DNA of 22,665 nt from Elysia marginata (lineage: Eukaryota; Mollusca; Gastropoda; Plakobranchidae): assembly GCA_019649035.1 (NCBI GenBank), contig BMAT01007760.1:468580-491244 (forward strand), written 5' to 3'. Of this stretch, positions 10,801-16,521 are shown piece by piece (the stretch's first letter is position 1; every line of letters begins with the position of its first letter). The position numbers and the translations under genes were made by a program. The notes below the pieces were generated by a model. That model was not told where the DNA came from and made no database searches. It saw only the letters and a list, made by a program, of their open reading frames with translations.

Positions 10801-13800
10801 AATATTGTACCTAAACCTCAAGGAATCCTCACATTCTAAAGAAAACCGTTTAGGGTTTGATAGCATAGAGGATAAGTTATAAAAGCTACAATACCTGGAC
10901 CGTGCAAGGCGGCAAGTCACAGCTTTAGCACTAAAAATTAAACGTACCTTTGTTGTTTTTCTATTTTTTTCTGTTCCCCAATGCATGGAACTGCTGTTTG
11001 ATTCGGATATTTTTAACCCCATGTGAATAAAGGTAAACTTTTAATGAATTATGCCTACTTTGCCTTATGAAAGAGAAACAAGATCAGTAATATAAATGCA
11101 GTCGGCATTAGACAAGTTTGAAATTATCTGGATTCGCCTGCAGCTGCTGGTACGCCATGCCTGATTTCAGAGGCTTTTCTCTTTTACATATTTTTTATTT
11201 TGGTAGTTCTTCACTTATTCAATGATGATTGTCCTCTATCTGTGTTTCATATTTTTCTAGCTTACCAAAAGTGCCTTGGAGGTAGACCATATGCTTTTAT
11301 TTCACTGAAGATACACTGTAGTCTGATTCTTAATCATAAAAGCAATATATTTTGTTCGGGCTTTATTTTTTTCAGAGAAATAAAGTGTACTTTTTGTGGA
11401 AAAAAATGGTTGATTTATGACCCTCTTTTTTTCCATTTCCTTTTTCAGCTTGCGCCTCAAAACTCGCAGAAAAAATGGTACCATGTGTATGATGGGAACA
11501 CTGACTACAGTGAGATAGAAGGCAAGTACAGGCGGTCAGGGTTAAACCCGGTTTGATTTGCTTGTTTACATCTTATAGATTTGCCACTAATTTTTTTTTT
11601 TTTGTAACATTCGAAGCATATATTAATATTTTGGCATCACTATTTTCCTTAATGTATGTAAAAAGTTAACTTAAGTATTTATAAAGCTAATAAAGTCGTC
11701 TGATGTTACTTAATGGGTTAAGTCAAAATCAATTGTCAGAAGTTTGTTAGTTTGTTTCTAAATAAACTTATGAGTTTGTTTCCTATGAAGTATCTAAAAT
11801 TAGTTCCCCATGGCTTATGCAGACCTGCCGTTCATGCAGATTAAATCAGTATCATGTATATACTGCAGTAATTGCTCTTTTACCCATACTGATTTTCTGA
11901 TGTTTGTCACAAAATACTGTTTGTTTACTCCTTGGCAACTACCACGCAATGAGCCGATTTCACAGACTTAATTTCTCAGTTTTTGTCATTTGTTAATAAT
12001 CTGAAAAATTATGTTATTGGTACATGTTCCAAAACATTTTATGGTATGTCTGCTGTGTTATTACATGGATCATGGTCGTTTTTTAACTGTTACACAATTT
12101 TTTTTTCTTTTTAAACACTTTAAATTATGATGGCCACATTAAATTGAAAAGCTAGTAGTATTTTTACTGAGAAAGTGCCTAAGTGTATGAGTACCGGTAT
12201 GTGGTCTTACGTTTTTTTTTTAACCCTAAATACTGGTATTTCCCATTTTGAGGAGATCTGCTTATGTGCAAACCCCCCCAAAAACATGGAGGAAGTATTG
12301 CTTCAAATCTTGTGAATTTAATGTGCAACAAAATGCTTTGCTCTTAGTCCTACAAGAAAAATATAGTTCTTTACATTTCCCAGTTTCCTATGCATGAGAC
12401 TTAAATAAAGTGCCAAAGAAAATGCAAAATTTGCCTTTCCTTTTTGTCTTGATTGAAGTGCAGCCGAAATTTTGTAGAATGTTGTTGATTTGTTTGTTTT
12501 TAATTTTCAGTAAACATTTTTCGATCTTCTTAAACTGTTTCAGCTGTGTCAGAAGAATTTCTGAAACTGCTCAAAGCTTGTCCATTGCTTCCTACTTGGA
12601 TGTGCTTTTTGGGAAAGGTTTGTGACTTATCTATATTGTTTTTTGTTAATAATGTTGCAAGTATGATGTAACATTTGAGCGAAGTGAGCTGAATTTAAGC
12701 TAATTCTCATATTTGGATATTTCCACATTGGCAGAAACCTTAAAAAAAAATACTAAAGGTAGCAAAATGATTTACCTAGATACCTTGATCATATCTAGAG
12801 TTTTTTTTGTTGTTTTTTTTTTGTTTTGCATATTTTAGAAAAGAGATCTGTTAGAACGTCTGACAGCTTATGAAGTTTTTTACTTGAATTTTGCATTCAG
12901 GATCAGGGGATAAAGAGGATTTTTGTGCAGATTATTATTCTGAAAGTGACCTAGAGAGTGAGACAAACGCTGCCCTTGACAATCAAAACGCAGTATCTCC
13001 TGTTTGGTTTATACTGCAGATACTGCGCTTTGATTGTCACGAGCAGAATGATGATAGTGATGGCAAAGATTCTAAATCTAGATCTAATTCTAGTTTTACC
13101 ATCTAGACCTTCAGTTTTTTATACTGGAGAGGGGTCTAGATCTAGATCTCAGGCAAAATGTTAACACACCTAGAGAGGACGGCATGCTACTTTAGATCTA
13201 AATTGCAATGATGTAGCATTTGATTGATCCCAAAAATTCTTTTATAAGGATTTAAATGTAGGCTACAGTGTATGTAGGCCAACACAACTTACCTTTTTTT
13301 TCCTGCCAGCAATGTCATGCAGAAATTTTAAAAATCACAATGTTAGGTTGCTAGACACTTTTGAATTTTTGCTAGGAAAATGGATTTGCTTGAACTACTC
13401 TAAATATTTTTTGTTTTATAGATTTATAAATTTTCCCTGCAACCAGTGAAATGAGTCAGAAGTCCTGAATTGCTTGTCAAAAGGCATGCACTTTTTCAAC
13501 AAACCTTATTCGTGAGCTTTCAGATAATGAAATTGCATTAAAGTAGAAATTCTTTTTATTTAAAGTATAGAGAAAAAAAATCTACAGGGGAATCCACTTA
13601 AAGTCTACACCTTTAAGGAATACTCCAGCTAAAAGTCTAGTCTGTTTGGCAGTACCATTTTGTATTTCTTTGTATTGTTGTTAGAGTTCAATTCATCTCG
13701 TGCTTAAAGTCAAGACCGTTTTTCCGTCCCAAGATGTTGACTTTATCAGGATACCACTAAATGTCTCTTACTTAGAATTCTGACATTTGACTCAATCACA

Positions 13801-15757
13801 TCAGACGTTTCAGTTTTTTTTAAAAATTGCATTTGTTTTCAAATTGTTTTATCAGGTTGGGAAGAGAAGCCTGTCAGGACCTGTTCCACGCCCAGGGGGC
13901 TACTCCGTTTCACGACAACCAATGGCTGCAGCTAGAGGAATTAGTAGCAGTAGCAGCCACAATCCAGCAGGCCAAAGGTACTCAAACTCTTCCTCTCAAT
14001 CCGCGGCAGATCCTGCTCAACATAGATCTTCTCAAGGAGAGAACCGTACCTTGTCATCCTCTCAAAACAGTCGACCTCCACCATCACACTCGTCATCAGT
14101 CCGGCCACAAAGCAGTCGGAGTATGCCTTCCATGCAGGGGCATCCAGAGACACAACCATCCTCATCAACGTCTCGGGCCCAGCAATCATCATCAGCTACA
14201 AGTGTGAGGGCTCCTCAAGACAACCCAAGACATCTGTCCAGGGTTGGATCCTCGGGTGATGTCACAAGGCAACGGGAGGATCAGCCTCGACCATACCTGG
14301 CGAAGTTGGACCCGCATTCAAACTCAGAGCAAGATAGACAAAGAGCACAGTCTCTGTCTCACAGACAGCAGGAATCAAACAGTCAGCCTCTACAGAACTT
14401 ACCTGTCACAAAAGCAGCTGAGCCGCCATCCTCCCTGGCCACCTTAGATGATGAGACATCTCCACCTAACGATTACAGCCCAGTGGCTGTCAGACCTCCA
14501 AGCCCACCTTTTCCTCCTCCAAATGATATAGATTTGGACGAGAGTGATGAAGCTGGGGCAGGAAGGCAAGCAACTCAATCAAACAATGCGTCCATGTCAA
14601 ACGCAGGGAGAATCACTTCTCCAGACATTAGTGACAACAACAGTTCTGGTTTTTCATCTGTCCCGGTGGCAGGCCCCAAGTTATCATTGTCAGATTACCG
14701 CCAGCGAGCCAGCGCTAAGCTGAAAGAAAAGGCAACAACTCCTGTAACTCAGGCTCAGGAGCCCATGAAAGAAGAGATTCATACCCCTAAGATGGATGAA
14801 GTCTCTGCTCAGGTAGACCTCATACAAGAGGGAACAATTAGCTCTCCAAAAGAAGAAAAACCTTTGCAAGCTATTGCAGGATATAGTTTCTCCAAGCCCC
14901 AAGACAGCCCAAATAACCCTAGAATTACAATTAAGGTGAAGCGAGATCCAAGCAGTGGTGACAGACATTCAGTCAAGTATACAGATTCTAGACTTAAAAT
15001 TAAGATCAAACCCCCGAAACCAGAGAGCGAGAGTGAAATAACAGCTGGTGCGCTGGAAAATTCCTCTGGATTAAGCACTCCTGCAGAGGAAGGAGAAATA
15101 CTAGAGGATTCCCCATCTCCCGCCAGCTCAACAGGGTCTTCACGACGTTCTGAGGGTCTTAAAATACGACTGTCTGTGCCAAAGTCTGCAGACAATAGTT
15201 GCAGCAAAAGAGAAAGTGACCATTGGAGCAGCAGGAGAAGTGGTGAGCATGAGTCTGGCCACAGGTCCCACCATCATGGGCACCATCGCAGCCACCACAA
15301 GAGCAAGAAACACAAGGAGCACCGCTCTAGTAGACATGAAGGAAAGTCCTTCTCAGGTCACCACTCCAGCAAAAGAGCGGGAGGCTACTCCTATGACGAC
15401 AGGCAGGTGAAGCTGCATCGAGTATCTGATGGTCCAACTCCTCCTCCGCTCCCTCCTTTTCCTCCCTCTGCCCCTCATTCCTTGCAGCATCAGAACAGTG
15501 GATTCAGCATCAATGACGCTTTTTCCTCATCCTTGCCTCCCGGCCATGACGGCACTTTAGACTTCGGTGAAGATCCAAACAATTCTGCCCCTTCCACTCC
15601 TCTGGATGGAATTCCTCCTCATCACGAGCGCTTTCACCGCATGCTAGAGGAGCATAGAGCAAGGGAGGAGGCGAGGAGGCCCCCTCTTCCTCCCGTACCT
15701 CCCCCTCCTCCTCCACCCCCATCATCACCCCCTCCACTGCCACCACCATCAGCATAG
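1735..15757 (+). CDS. CCNT: Cyclin T (P-TEFb regulatory subunit), complete 10-exon gene
   Basis: Join: 1735-1892, 3053-3134, 3966-4184, 4983-5043, 6694-6756, 7627-7684, 8907-8997, 11449-11521, 12544-12617, 13856-15757. This is 2781 nt including the TAG stop, giving 926 residues; every junction keeps frame. By family knowledge, cyclin T pairs with CDK9 in the nucleus to form P-TEFb, which phosphorylates the RNA polymerase II CTD and pausing factors to release paused polymerase. Seen here: an N terminus with W10 and the TPS motif (20-22), NTSVVFMHRFF (59-69) and the cyclin-box KVEE (92-95). A second fold includes KKWYHVYD near 252-259 and EEFLKLL near 272-278. The C-terminal half follows the vertebrate cyclin T order: LSLSDYR (569-575), Lys-Ile basic motifs, His-rich stretch, polyproline end. 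Cyclin K is the alternative; the LTQLAVNT and LSLSDYR segments and His-rich tail favour T. The gene diverges from vertebrates mainly in the second fold. Intact frames and splice sites argue against a pseudogene. Confidence 0.93.
1893..3052 (+). other. CCNT: Intron 1
   Basis: GTAAGA to CTAG. AT-rich, with homopolymer A and T runs near 2155-2205. Around 2910-2960 a segment (ATTCGACCTGGATGCAAAAC, then a TGTC-rich stretch) resembles 16117-16150 and is probably the degraded edge of the ~240-bp repeat family described at 8423 and 15891. No coding content was recognised. Confidence 0.8.
3053..3134 (+). CDS. CCNT: Cyclin T coding exon 2 (residues 53-80)
   Basis: Acceptor TTTCTTTCTAG ends at 3052 and the donor GTAAGT starts at 3135. 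The exon encodes TQLAVNTSVVFMHRFFMY and onward, the best-conserved cyclin-box segment: vertebrate cyclin T reads QLTINTAIVYMHRFYM at this place. The HRF core is the hallmark of the transcriptional cyclins. It enters in phase 2 and leaves in phase 0. Confidence 0.95.
3135..3965 (+). other. CCNT: Intron 2, with a short hairpin at 3749-3804
   Basis: GTAAGT to CTCAG. It contains an imperfect inverted repeat whose arms (3752-3766 and 3787-3801, core AAGTCTTGT / ACAAGACTT) pair over 15 positions if G-U pairs are allowed, with an inner TTTAT/ATAAA stem. No ORF of interest. Confidence 0.7.
3966..4184 (+). CDS. CCNT: Cyclin T coding exon 3 (residues 81-153, with an insertion)
   Basis: Acceptor CTTTTCTCAG ends at 3965 and the donor GTGAGT starts at 4185; both junctions are phase 0. 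The start (QLAIAFALAGGKVEE) matches the vertebrate ALFLAAKVEE helix, including the invariant KVEE. RKLEHLIR (100-107) corresponds to KKLEHVIK. After this the exon carries about 28 residues more than vertebrate cyclin T before the next conserved helix (EYLE, exon 4). The extra part is charged and contains CRLKPKIAALKESRC. The exon is also noticeably GC-richer than the flanking introns, as expected for coding sequence. Confidence 0.93.
4185..4982 (+). other. CCNT: Intron 3
   Basis: GTGAGT to TTGCAG. AT-rich with several A and T homopolymers. I see no coding or repeat structure that I can name. Confidence 0.8.
4983..5043 (+). CDS. CCNT: Cyclin T coding exon 4 (residues 154-174)
   Basis: The acceptor follows a long T run (TTTTGCAG, ends 4982); the donor GTAGGT starts at 5044. 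It encodes EYLEMRKLILECETEIYSVI, equivalent to the helix that begins YLQQVQDLVILESIILQTL in vertebrate cyclin T. It leaves in phase 1, splitting Gly174. Confidence 0.92.
5044..6693 (+). other. CCNT: Intron 4, host of a 6-bp-TSD inverted-repeat element
   Basis: GTAGGT to CACAG. It holds long A and T runs (about 5100-5275), the transposon-like element at 5518-5974 (listed separately) and a perfect 20-bp palindrome at 6338-6357 (CCATAAACCATGGTTTATGG). No coding content was recognised. Confidence 0.8.
5518..5974. mobile_element. Non-autonomous DNA transposon, 457 bp, 6-bp TSD (copy 1)
   Basis: The ends are inverted: CAGACCTGCCA at 5518-5528 and TGGCAGGTCTG at 5964-5974. The element is flanked by perfect 6-bp direct repeats TGTAGA (5512-5517 and 5975-5980). 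Inside, the motif ATACTGATTTT and close variants recur (about 5552, 5581, 5610 and 5940). It has no ORF. A diverged full-length copy in the same orientation lies at 11820-12260, also with its own 6-bp duplication. The superfamily is not identified. Confidence 0.85.
6694..6756 (+). CDS. CCNT: Cyclin T coding exon 5 (residues 174-195)
   Basis: Acceptor CTTCCACAG ends at 6693 and the donor GTAAGT starts at 6757. It encodes GFQLQITHPHHVVLRSASMLG, matching the vertebrate GFELTIDHPHTHVVKC. The G-F-x-L-x-(I/V)-x-HP signature marks the end of the first cyclin fold in cyclins T and K. It enters and leaves in phase 1. Confidence 0.94.
6757..7626 (+). other. CCNT: Intron 5, mostly a TGTCTTGCAACC-family repeat
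   Basis: GTAAGT to TTATAG. The first half is the repeat at 6799-7242, listed separately. From 7243 to 7626 the sequence is AT-rich with T runs. A degenerate CAGCAAGACAT near 7458-7470 may be the far end of the same element. Confidence 0.75.
6799..7242 (+). repeat. Long-TIR DNA element family, arm in + orientation (copy A)
   Basis: It starts TGTCTTGCAACCAG after a TA dinucleotide. It continues with blocks shared by the copies at 16522, 17484 and 19182: ATGAGTCTGAAGT, a T run with CTCTACTTT, TCTATCATGCTTCTGT, AGGATTTGTGAAATTTCAG, GAGGCCTTAGCAACC, TTTAGAAATGG and ACTCATTTGGACAGAAT. The last block ends near 7232. Non-coding. Confidence 0.8.
7627..7684 (+). CDS. CCNT: Cyclin T coding exon 6 (residues 195-214)
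   Basis: Acceptor TTTTCCTATTATAG ends at 7626 and the donor GTCAGT starts at 7685. It encodes TGDGIKDITHFAYNLATA, aligned with the vertebrate SKDLAQTSYFMATNS helix that starts the second cyclin fold. Phase 1 in, phase 2 out. Conservation is weak, but frame and splice sites fit only this reading. Confidence 0.88.
7685..8906 (+). other. CCNT: Intron 6: purine-rich stretch, one ~240-bp repeat and hairpins
   Basis: GTCAGT to TTTCAG. Positions about 7710-8110 are strongly purine-biased on the + strand (AGAGAGAAGAAAAAAAC, GGGTAGAAATAAAG and similar). A copy of the ~240-bp family occupies 8423-8662. A short hairpin lies at 8724-8760 (AAATTTGG...CACCAAAA against TTTTGGTGCCAAATTT), nested inside weaker arms AACTATGG (8697) and CCATAGTT (8809). 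This last set could be a small 120-bp foldback element. Confidence 0.65.
8423..8662. repeat. ~240-bp inverted-terminal repeat family (copy 1)
   Basis: The left end GTATCCAGGGCTAACAAGT and right end ACTCGTTTGCCCCGGACG are decayed forms of the ATCCAGGGTGAATGAGT terminus and its complement. The interior ATCAATATTTATTGAAAA and CTTTTGTTGATATGAAATA matches 16000-16044 of the copy at 15891-16132. No ORF. The boundaries are approximate because no target duplication is visible. Confidence 0.6.
8907..8997 (+). CDS. CCNT: Cyclin T coding exon 7 (residues 214-244)
   Basis: Acceptor CTTTTTTCAG ends at 8906. It encodes SQLTMLCVKYKPETIGTMC and onward, matching the [25 protein letters not shown] region. The end is chosen at 8997, before GTTGGT. 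With this end, the protein continues into exon 8 with no gap against fly and human cyclin T (VNCVE then LAPQ, for WSRWE then IPQS). An earlier phase-0 donor at 8983 (GTCAAT) would delete five aligned residues. GTTGGT is a weak donor, so the edge is less certain than the exon itself. Confidence 0.85.
8998..11448 (+). other. CCNT: Intron 7 (largest intron, ~2.45 kb)
   Basis: GTTGGT to TTTCAG. It contains a reverse-orientation copy of the TGTCTTGCAACC family (9900-10357). The remainder is AT-rich, and I recognise no exon or other element in 8998-9899 or 10358-11448. The ORFs present are short and T-rich and resemble no family I know. Confidence 0.7.
9900..10357 (-). repeat. Long-TIR DNA element family, reverse orientation (copy E)
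   Basis: Read on the minus strand, it begins near 10357 with a decayed TGTCTTGCAACC (TTGTTGCAAGATAT on +) and CTTCAGACTCAG. It then shows the family blocks GAAATTTCACAAGTCCTAACC, CAACACCTTT and CCATTTCTTAACAG as complements, ending near 9910 with CATTCTCTCCAAATAAGT, the complement of the ACTTATTTGGACAGAAT block. Non-coding. Confidence 0.75.
11449..11521 (+). CDS. CCNT: Cyclin T coding exon 8 (residues 245-269), followed by a GC donor
   Basis: Acceptor CCTTTTTCAG ends at 11448. It encodes LAPQNSQKKWYHVYDG and onward, matching the vertebrate GKHWWEYVD segment. The frame needs a phase-1 exit. The only nearby phase-1 donor is GAAG before GCAAGT (intron starts at 11522 with GC). The GT sites at 11536 and about 11552 give other phases and would shift exon 9 out of frame. 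The reading is also open upstream into the intron, back to about 11200; that is chance. Confidence 0.88.
11522..12543 (+). other. CCNT: Intron 8, a GC-AG intron
   Basis: It starts GCAAGT after GAAG and ends TTTCAG, so it is a U2-type intron with a GC donor and otherwise perfect consensus. Most of it is the 441-bp element at 11820-12260. Confidence 0.85.
11820..12260. mobile_element. Non-autonomous DNA transposon, 441 bp, 6-bp TSD (copy 2)
   Basis: Ends: CAGACCTGCCGTTCATGCAG on the left and a decayed GGAGATCTG on the right. It is flanked by perfect 6-bp repeats CTTATG (11814-11819 and 12261-12266). The interior matches copy 1 at 5518-5974 throughout, for example GATGGCCACATTAAATTGAA against GACGGCCACATTAAAATTGA. 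Two independent 6-bp duplications around homologous sequence establish the element's edges. Confidence 0.87.
12544..12617 (+). CDS. CCNT: Cyclin T coding exon 9 (residues 269-293)
   Basis: Acceptor AACTGTTTCAG ends at 12543. It encodes VSEEFLKLLKACPLLPTW and onward, aligned with the vertebrate [21 protein letters not shown] helix that closes the second cyclin fold. The donor is GTTTGT at 12618, sub-consensus but phase 0 as required by exon 10. The residues after the Trp do not resemble the vertebrate segment. Confidence 0.87.
12970..13046 (+). ncRNA. Candidate structured RNA: 29-bp intronic hairpin, pre-miRNA-like
   Basis: The arms 12970-12998 and 13018-13046 are complementary over 29 positions with two mismatches. 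The inner 22 (12977-12998 with 13018-13039) are unbroken if one A/C position is set aside. The loop is about 19 nt, and the size (~77 nt) is in the range of animal pre-miRNAs. It lies on the sense strand of the host gene. No expression evidence is available, and it could equally be a tiny foldback transposon. Confidence 0.35.
13076..13150. repeat. CTAGATCT-type short motif cluster
   Basis: AAATCTAGATCTAATTCTAG (about 13074-13094), CATCTAGACC and GGGTCTAGATCTAGATCTC (about 13134-13150) form a loose cluster of a 6-bp unit TAGATC. Similar units occur at about 330-345 and 20752-20761. I recall this motif as frequent in freshwater snail genomes. It has no assigned function. Confidence 0.5.
13585..13759 (-). 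mobile_element. 175-bp MITE, TA target site (copy 1)
   Basis: Left end CAGGGGAATCCACTTAAAGT after TA (13583-13584). The right end is ACTTTATCAGGATACCACTA, the complement of the CAGTGGAATTCTGATAAAGT terminus at 21833, with its last base mutated. The length, 175 bp, equals the copy at 21833-22007 exactly, in opposite orientation. The CAGT-type ends and TA duplication suggest the Tc1/mariner-pogo group (inference). Confidence 0.8.
13856..15757 (+). CDS. CCNT: Cyclin T coding exon 10: disordered C-terminal tail (residues 294-926, stop)
   Basis: The acceptor TTGTTTTATCAG ends at 13855; the stop TAG is at 15755-15757. The 633-residue tail is low in complexity. It starts Ser/Gln-rich (about 310-500), then has a Pro-rich piece and an acidic DLDESDE patch near 520. 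LSLSDYRQR at 569-577 resembles the vertebrate LSLKEYRA motif. Three basic-hydrophobic repeats follow: ITIKVKR (650-656), RLKIKIKPPK (672-681) and GLKIRL (727-732). The His/Lys-rich stretch covers about 758-797, and the polyproline C terminus about 900-926. In vertebrates the His-rich part has been linked to polymerase CTD binding and condensate formation; the same role here is inference. The exon is GC-richer than its surroundings. Confidence 0.93.
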   Translation, partial: VGKRSLSGPVPRPGGYSVSRQPMAAARGISSSSSHNPAGQRYSNSSSQSAADPAQHRSSQGENRTLSSSQNSRPPPSHSSSVRPQSSRSMPSMQGHPETQPSSSTSRAQQSSSATSVRAPQDNPRHLSRVGSSGDVTRQREDQPRPYLAKLDPHSNSEQDRQRAQSLSHRQQESNSQPLQNLPVTKAAEPPSSLATLDDETSPPNDYSPVAVRPPSPPFPPPNDIDLDESDEAGAGRQATQSNNASMSNAGRITSPDISDNNSSGFSSVPVAGPKLSLSDYRQRASAKLKEKATTPVTQAQEPMKEEIHTPKMDEVSAQVDLIQEGTISSPKEEKPLQAIAGYSFSKPQDSPNNPRITIKVKRDPSSGDRHSVKYTDSRLKIKIKPPKPESESEITAGALENSSGLSTPAEEGEILEDSPSPASSTGSSRRSEGLKIRLSVPKSADNSCSKRESDHWSSRRSGEHESGHRSHHHGHHRSHHKSKKHKEHRSSRHEGKSFSGHHSSKRAGGYSYDDRQVKLHRVSDGPTPPPLPPFPPSAPHSLQHQNSGFSINDAFSSSLPPGHDGTLDFGEDPNNSAPSTPLDGIPPHHERFHRMLEEHRAREEARRPPLPPVPPPPPPPPSSPPPLPPPSA

Positions 15758-16132
15758 ACAAATTGCCTATAGTTCTTATTACATTATTCCATATTGAAGT
15801 TGATTATGTGTTGTGATCTTACTAGTCTCAATGTAGTGTAATCCAGTTATATTGATGCGCCCTCAGAAGTAAAAAAAAAATCATGCCTCACATCCAAGGT
15901 GAATGAATCGGAGGTCGCAATTTTCTCCCTCAAAAGCCTTTCTGTTATGAACTAGACATTTTTCTATGCTTCCAAATGTCAAAACTTCTTAACATTATCA
16001 ATATTTAATGGAAAGTTTTAAAAACTTTTGCTGATATAAAATAGATAGAAAAAATAAAAATTAACCTTTAGATGGCATTTTTTAAATATAAAAATGCCAA
16101 CCTTTCAGCTTTTGACTCATTCACCCTGGATG
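15758..16132 (+). other. CCNT: 3' UTR region with a candidate polyadenylation signal
   Basis: Downstream of the stop there is no further coding sequence. The first clear AATAAA is at 16053-16058, about 300 nt past the stop, inside the repeat at 15891-16132. The true cleavage site cannot be fixed from sequence alone. Confidence 0.45.
15891..16132. repeat. ~240-bp inverted-terminal repeat family (copy 2)
   Basis: Ends CATCCAAGGTGAATGAATC (15891) and GACTCATTCACCCTGGATG (16114-16132) are near-perfect inverted repeats. The interior matches 8423-8662. Single ends may also lie at about 2909-2925 and 22348-22364 (ATCCAGGGCGAATGAGT). No ORF and no obvious target duplication. Confidence 0.7.
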
Positions 16133-16521
16133 CAAAACAAATTATGTCAGAACATAAAGTTGACGATAAGTAATAGACAGAGCTCAAAAGGAAAAAATTA
16201 GTAATTATTGCATGTATTAAATCAGTTCAATTTAATTGTGGTATGTCCTCTTGGGGGTATTGATGGTGATCGTCATCCTCTTGCGCTATAATTAGACGGG
16301 TGGCTACACAAGTTGGACAAGTGATGTGATTAGTGGCAATGAATACCTAGAATTTTACCATTTTCTGCACGTAGATGAGCATACTGATACATGAATATCG
16401 TAGAAGACGAGTAGAGGTTGATATGAGGAAATTTTAAGTCGTTGGAATACTGTAGTCTGAAATAAGTTGATTTGTAAAAATTGCAATGAAGTGCTTGTCA
16501 ATATAAGTGGATTACACTATA
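16133..16521. other. Intergenic, nothing recognised
   Basis: AT-rich sequence with no ORF, repeat or RNA structure that I can support. Confidence 0.6.

Larger units (their letters stand above)
12618..13855 (+). other. CCNT: Intron 9: hairpin, repeat fragment and a 175-bp MITE
   Basis: GTTTGT to ATCAG. It holds a strong hairpin (12970-13046), CTAGATCT repeats (13076-13150), a short fragment of the TGTCTTGCAACC family at about 13436-13468 (CTGCAACCAGTGAAATGAGT) and a 175-bp MITE (13585-13759). An ORF at 12891-13106 is discussed under rejected items. Confidence 0.75.

Noticed and set aside
11200..11448. Upstream extension of the exon 8 reading frame as coding
   Set aside because: Strong polypyrimidine acceptor at 11448, T-rich non-conserved translation upstream, and a perfect join to exon 7 without it.
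11536..11560. GT donors downstream of exon 8 as alternatives to the GC donor
   Set aside because: Their phases (2 and 0) put exon 9 out of frame.
12891..13106. 71-aa acidic/Ser-rich ORF preceded by an acceptor-like TTGCATTCAG, as a possible extra cyclin T exon
   Set aside because: Exon 9 ends in phase 0, and reading from 12901 in phase 0 soon meets a stop. The ORF frame would need a phase-1 donor that is not used, and its middle is the hairpin. It could be debris of an acidic transposase N terminus, but nothing proves this.
14690..15207. Antisense ORFs of 92 and 132 aa opposite exon 10
   Set aside because: They are shadows of the strong sense coding frame, with no independent support.
1735..15757. 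Cyclin K instead of cyclin T
   Set aside because: Cyclin K also ends in polyproline and has HRF/KVEE, but the LTQLAVNT segment, LSLSDYR motif, repeated Lys-Ile motifs and His-rich block are cyclin T features.
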